Of a stretch of DNA of 8,031 nt, positions 5,676 to 8,031 are shown piece by piece. The translations under genes and the position numbers were made by a program. The notes under the pieces were generated by a model. It was not told where the DNA came from, ran no database searches, and was given only the letters and a program-made list of their open reading frames with translations. This DNA is from Alphaproteobacteria bacterium (GTDB lineage Bacteria > Pseudomonadota > Alphaproteobacteria > UBA3830): the NCBI GenBank assembly GCA_025998595.1, contig BNWE01000061.1:1-8031 (forward strand), read 5' to 3'. Positions within the stretch are counted from its first letter, which is position 1, and each line of letters starts with the position of its first letter.

Positions 5676-6998
5676 GCGACGACCATATTTCGCGTCTATG
5701 TTGATAACAGCCTTCTTCTTCAGATCCTGCAATTCTCTTTCGGCAAATACAGTCAGTCTCTCGCTTGTTTTCTGATACTTTATCTCATCTCGAGATGGTT
5801 CCTTCAAAGTTGTAACTTTTCTATCCATTACGCATACAACCACTATCCCCCCATCCACAAGCATTGGTTTACTAAAGCAGTCCTGCTGAACGTCCGAAAG
5901 CATATTTCTAAATTGCGGTTGCATTGATTCCAGTGTGCAATGTGTCACATCGGAGATCATCATCATTCCGGATTCCTTAGCCTTCGCAACGAGATCCTTA
6001 GCACCATTGGACTTTTTCATGAGATCATTTACATAATCCATGAGCGGTCCAATTACGTCGCTGGACGGGTTTTTCTGCTGAAATGGCATGATAACCTGAA
6101 CGATGTCCAGATCCGTAAGACTGCGTACACCGGATTCCCTCTTGTCGTGTAGATACAATAGAAAATACCCCTTACTGCTTTTGGCTATGGCATAGGATCC
6201 AATTGACATTCCCTTTAAAGTGCTTTCTTCTTCCGGAGATAATTGCCCCTGGAAAATCCATCCCAATTCTCCACCTCTTTTTGCGTCAGCACTTTTGGAG
6301 AACTGCCTTGCCACACTGCCAAATTCTGCGCCATTTTTCAACATATTTAGCAGGTTATTTGCGTGAGATGCGATTGCAGCTTCCTCAGACGGCTTGGAAA
6401 ACGGAAAAAACATTCGATGTACATAATAGGATTCCTTCGTGAACTTTTCCTTAACTGTAGCATAAATCCTATTGAGCTCCGACTCGGAAATATTGATATT
6501 TTTTCCAAATCTCGCTTTTATGTATTCCACCCAACATAGATTGGCTTCGATTTGCGATTTAATGACGTTAAAATTAATTCCTTTTGATTCGAGAAATTCC
6601 AAAAATTCCTCAGGAGACTTATTGATTTGCTTGGCCATGTCCTGAACGGTATCTTTTACGGCGTCATTCATTTCTTTCTTCGACATCCATCCGCCCTTTG
6701 GAGTATATTTCTTCGTACATTGAGTTTTGAGCTTCTCATTTACAATTTCTTCTAGGACTTCCGTATAAATTTTGGCCTTCATGTCAGCGGTAACACCATC
6801 TCCGATGGATAACATAACCAATCGCACTCGGTTTTCCAGGTCATAAGATGTTACGATCTCATCGTTTATAATTGCAACAATTCCGCTATATTCAACGGCA
6901 TCGGAAGTGCTTTTGCTTTTCGCAGCGCACTCGACATCAGATACTCCAGAAAAAACAGCTAATAAAACGGCAATACCCGAACAGACTATTGATCTCAC
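5670..6998 (-). CDS. surA: Periplasmic chaperone / peptidyl-prolyl isomerase SurA
   Basis: A 442-residue exported protein that should escort outer-membrane proteins through the periplasm to the BAM complex. A signal peptide (about residues 1-25, cleavage after ECA) is followed by a SurA N-terminal domain (about 39-161, opening with IVAIINDEIVTSYDLENRV). A parvulin-type rotamase domain follows (about 192-283, with FGSVARQFSKS, then GGELGWIFQGQLSPE and the closing GYFLLYLHDKRE). About 160 further residues show only weak resemblance to a second parvulin domain, which may be degenerate. The start is taken as GTG at 6996-6998 because GGAG lies 6 nt upstream and it leads straight into the signal peptide. 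Four codons further upstream there is only TTG, and the nearby ATG (7015-7017) is out of frame. Length is near the family's usual 430 residues. The stop codon lies inside a repeat copy, and rsmA follows after 37 nt. Confidence 0.92.
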   Translation of the reverse strand: MRSIVCSGIAVLLAVFSGVSDVECAAKSKSTSDAVEYSGIVAIINDEIVTSYDLENRVRLVMLSIGDGVTADMKAKIYTEVLEEIVNEKLKTQCTKKYTPKGGWMSKKEMNDAVKDTVQDMAKQINKSPEEFLEFLESKGINFNVIKSQIEANLCWVEYIKARFGKNINISESELNRIYATVKEKFTKESYYVHRMFFPFSKPSEEAAIASHANNLLNMLKNGAEFGSVARQFSKSADAKRGGELGWIFQGQLSPEEESTLKGMSIGSYAIAKSSKGYFLLYLHDKRESGVRSLTDLDIVQVIMPFQQKNPSSDVIGPLMDYVNDLMKKSNGAKDLVAKAKESGMMMISDVTHCTLESMQPQFRNMLSDVQQDCFSKPMLVDGGIVVVCVMDRKVTTLKEPSRDEIKYQKTSERLTVFAERELQDLKKKAVINIDAKYGRRH

Positions 6999-7004
6999 GT
7001 AAAT

Positions 7005-7008
7005 CTCC
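7005..7008 (-). promoter_or_regulatory. Ribosome binding site deciding the surA GTG start
   Basis: GGAG on the minus strand sits 6 nt before GTG (6996-6998). The in-frame TTG (7008-7010) overlaps this site and so cannot be the start served by it. Confidence 0.7.
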
Positions 7009-7033
7009 AATTTTCATAAACGAACAACGTACT

Positions 7034-7062
7034 AAGGTACTACGAAAAAAAACATAAATCAA
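7034..7062 (-). promoter_or_regulatory. Weak candidate promoter of surA-rsmA
   Basis: On the minus strand TTGATT (7057-7062) and TACCTT (7034-7039) are 17 nt apart. The -10 matches consensus poorly (3 of 6). A direct repeat TAGTAC-CT-TAGTAC overlaps the -10 and could be part of a regulator site or chance. Confidence 0.35.
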
Positions 7063-7074
7063 AAGAAAATCAAC

Positions 7075-7108
7075 TTGGAGAAAGATCATTTAAGCAATAC
7101 TATTGCTT
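7075..7108 (+). promoter_or_regulatory. Candidate lptF promoter with overlapping inverted repeat
   Basis: TTGGAG (7075-7080) and TACTAT (7098-7103) are separated by 17 nt on the plus strand, 39 nt before the lptF start codon. A perfect inverted repeat, AAGCAATA-C-TATTGCTT (7092-7108), covers the -10 and is well placed to be an operator. Hexamer matches are modest (3 and 4 of 6). Confidence 0.45.
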
Positions 7109-7141
7109 GGTAACTGTGGAATCTAAGATTGGGAATAAATC

Positions 7142-8031
7142 GTGCGCAGTATATTCAGTGTTATATTCTTTAGGATATTAAGAACGACGTTTTATTCAAC
7201 CGTCGCCATGACGTTTTGCGCATGGGTGGTTCAGTCATCGAGATATATGGAAATACTGAGCTCCAACAGTCTTAGCCTATCGAAATTTGTTGAATTCACG
7301 TCCTATCTTTCGATTGATATTATATCGATCATTCTTCCCATATCGCTCGCCATATCTACAGCATTTGTTTATCTCAGATTTAAGGAGTCGAATCAGCTTG
7401 CAGCACTACAGGCAATTGGTGGATCCCCCATTAAATTGTTGACGCCACTCCTGCTGCTGGCGTTTACGTTCACAAGTTTCATTTATATCTGCAACATGTA
7501 TATATCTCCGTTTGCCTGGACGACATTCAGAACCATGGAATTTAACATAAGAAATAACATCGATCCACCGGAAAATTCTGGTTCACTATTTTCCAAAAAC
7601 GGCTTTAATGTATACGCACAGCAATACAGAGGAAATTTTTCCTTCAGCAACATCTACATAATAGACTCAAGAAACGAGACGAAAACATGCAGCTACTACG
7701 CAAAATCCGGTACCATAAGGAATAACGTCTTGCTACTCACGGACGGAGAACGAATTGAACTGGATAAAATTGCGAACAAGCATTCCATAGTGAAATTCAA
7801 GTCCTATCAATACAATCTAAAAAAAGTATTGGCAAGCACCAAAAAGCAATCCCAAGCAAATGAAAAATTCATCGACGAATTATTGCAGGATACAGATGAT
7901 GAAAATCAGAATATGTCGCAAAAAGCTTTATTTCACCAGAAAATTCTCTCGCCTCTTTTGGCCATTATTTTTCCTCTTCTGTCGTTTTTTCTCGTGTTAT
8001 TATCCCCTCACCGAAGAAAATCTTCATATAC
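7142..8031 (+). CDS. lptF: LPS export ABC transporter permease LptF (partial, C-terminus beyond window)
   Basis: The first 296 codons of an LptF/LptG-family permease, which with LptG and the LptB ATPase extracts lipopolysaccharide from the inner membrane and passes it to the LptC-A-D bridge. Visible parts are a first membrane helix (about residues 13-30), then a second hydrophobic segment around residues 60-80 leading into RFKESNQLAALQAIGGSPIKLL, the cytoplasmic coupling region typical of the family. A third helix (about 100-118), a periplasmic beta-jellyroll region with FSKNGFNVYAQQYRG, and the start of the next helix (HQKILSPLLAIIFPLL) follow. GTG at 7142-7144 is chosen because GGGA lies 7 nt upstream and it gives the normal N-terminus. 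LptF is preferred over LptG on general resemblance; the two are paralogues, so the choice is less certain than the family. The gene is divergent from surA, with a 143-bp shared control region. Confidence 0.85.
   Translation, partial: MRSIFSVIFFRILRTTFYSTVAMTFCAWVVQSSRYMEILSSNSLSLSKFVEFTSYLSIDIISIILPISLAISTAFVYLRFKESNQLAALQAIGGSPIKLLTPLLLLAFTFTSFIYICNMYISPFAWTTFRTMEFNIRNNIDPPENSGSLFSKNGFNVYAQQYRGNFSFSNIYIIDSRNETKTCSYYAKSGTIRNNVLLLTDGERIELDKIANKHSIVKFKSYQYNLKKVLASTKKQSQANEKFIDELLQDTDDENQNMSQKALFHQKILSPLLAIIFPLLSFFLVLLSPHRRKSSY

Overview
The window most likely comes from an alphaproteobacterium with an intracellular or symbiotic lifestyle, possibly Holosporales- or Rickettsiales-like. This is an inference from three things. 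The base composition is moderately AT-rich. Outer-membrane biogenesis genes (surA, lptF) sit beside rsmA, as is common in Alphaproteobacteria. Secreted accessory proteins and in-frame palindromic repeats recall intracellular lineages. Species-level placement is not possible from the sequence alone.

Layout. Positions 1-569 (minus) hold the N-terminal third of an ArnT/PMT-type membrane glycosyltransferase that runs off the left edge. Just upstream of it is tRNA-Gly(CCC) with an encoded CCA and a good sigma70-type promoter. Positions 830-2233 and 2629-4278 (both minus) are two accessory genes for exported proteins, each with its own upstream region. The first is a divergent HAD-like protein with a long Ala/Pro/Val-rich linker and a C-terminal tail carrying two nuclear-localisation-like basic clusters. 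The second is a trypsin-like serine protease with a visible His/Asp/Ser triad. Positions 4610-6998 (minus) hold surA followed by rsmA (ksgA), probably one operon. From 7142 (plus) a divergent lptF begins and runs off the right edge.

How the genes relate. SurA (periplasmic chaperone), LptF (LPS export permease) and the ArnT-like enzyme (lipid or LPS sugar modification) all serve the cell envelope. RsmA matures 16S rRNA. The HAD-like protein and the protease look like secreted, possibly host-directed, additions between the housekeeping blocks.

The most unusual element is a palindromic repeat family. One copy, with perfect 20-bp inverted ends, lies in frame inside rsmA next to a diverged 57-bp direct repeat of its core. 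Together they add roughly 60 residues just before the catalytic NLPYN motif without breaking the frame. A third arm-like copy forms the surA-rsmA junction and supplies the surA stop codon. This resembles in behaviour the Rickettsia palindromic elements (RPEs), but I do not recognise the sequence as any known RPE family.
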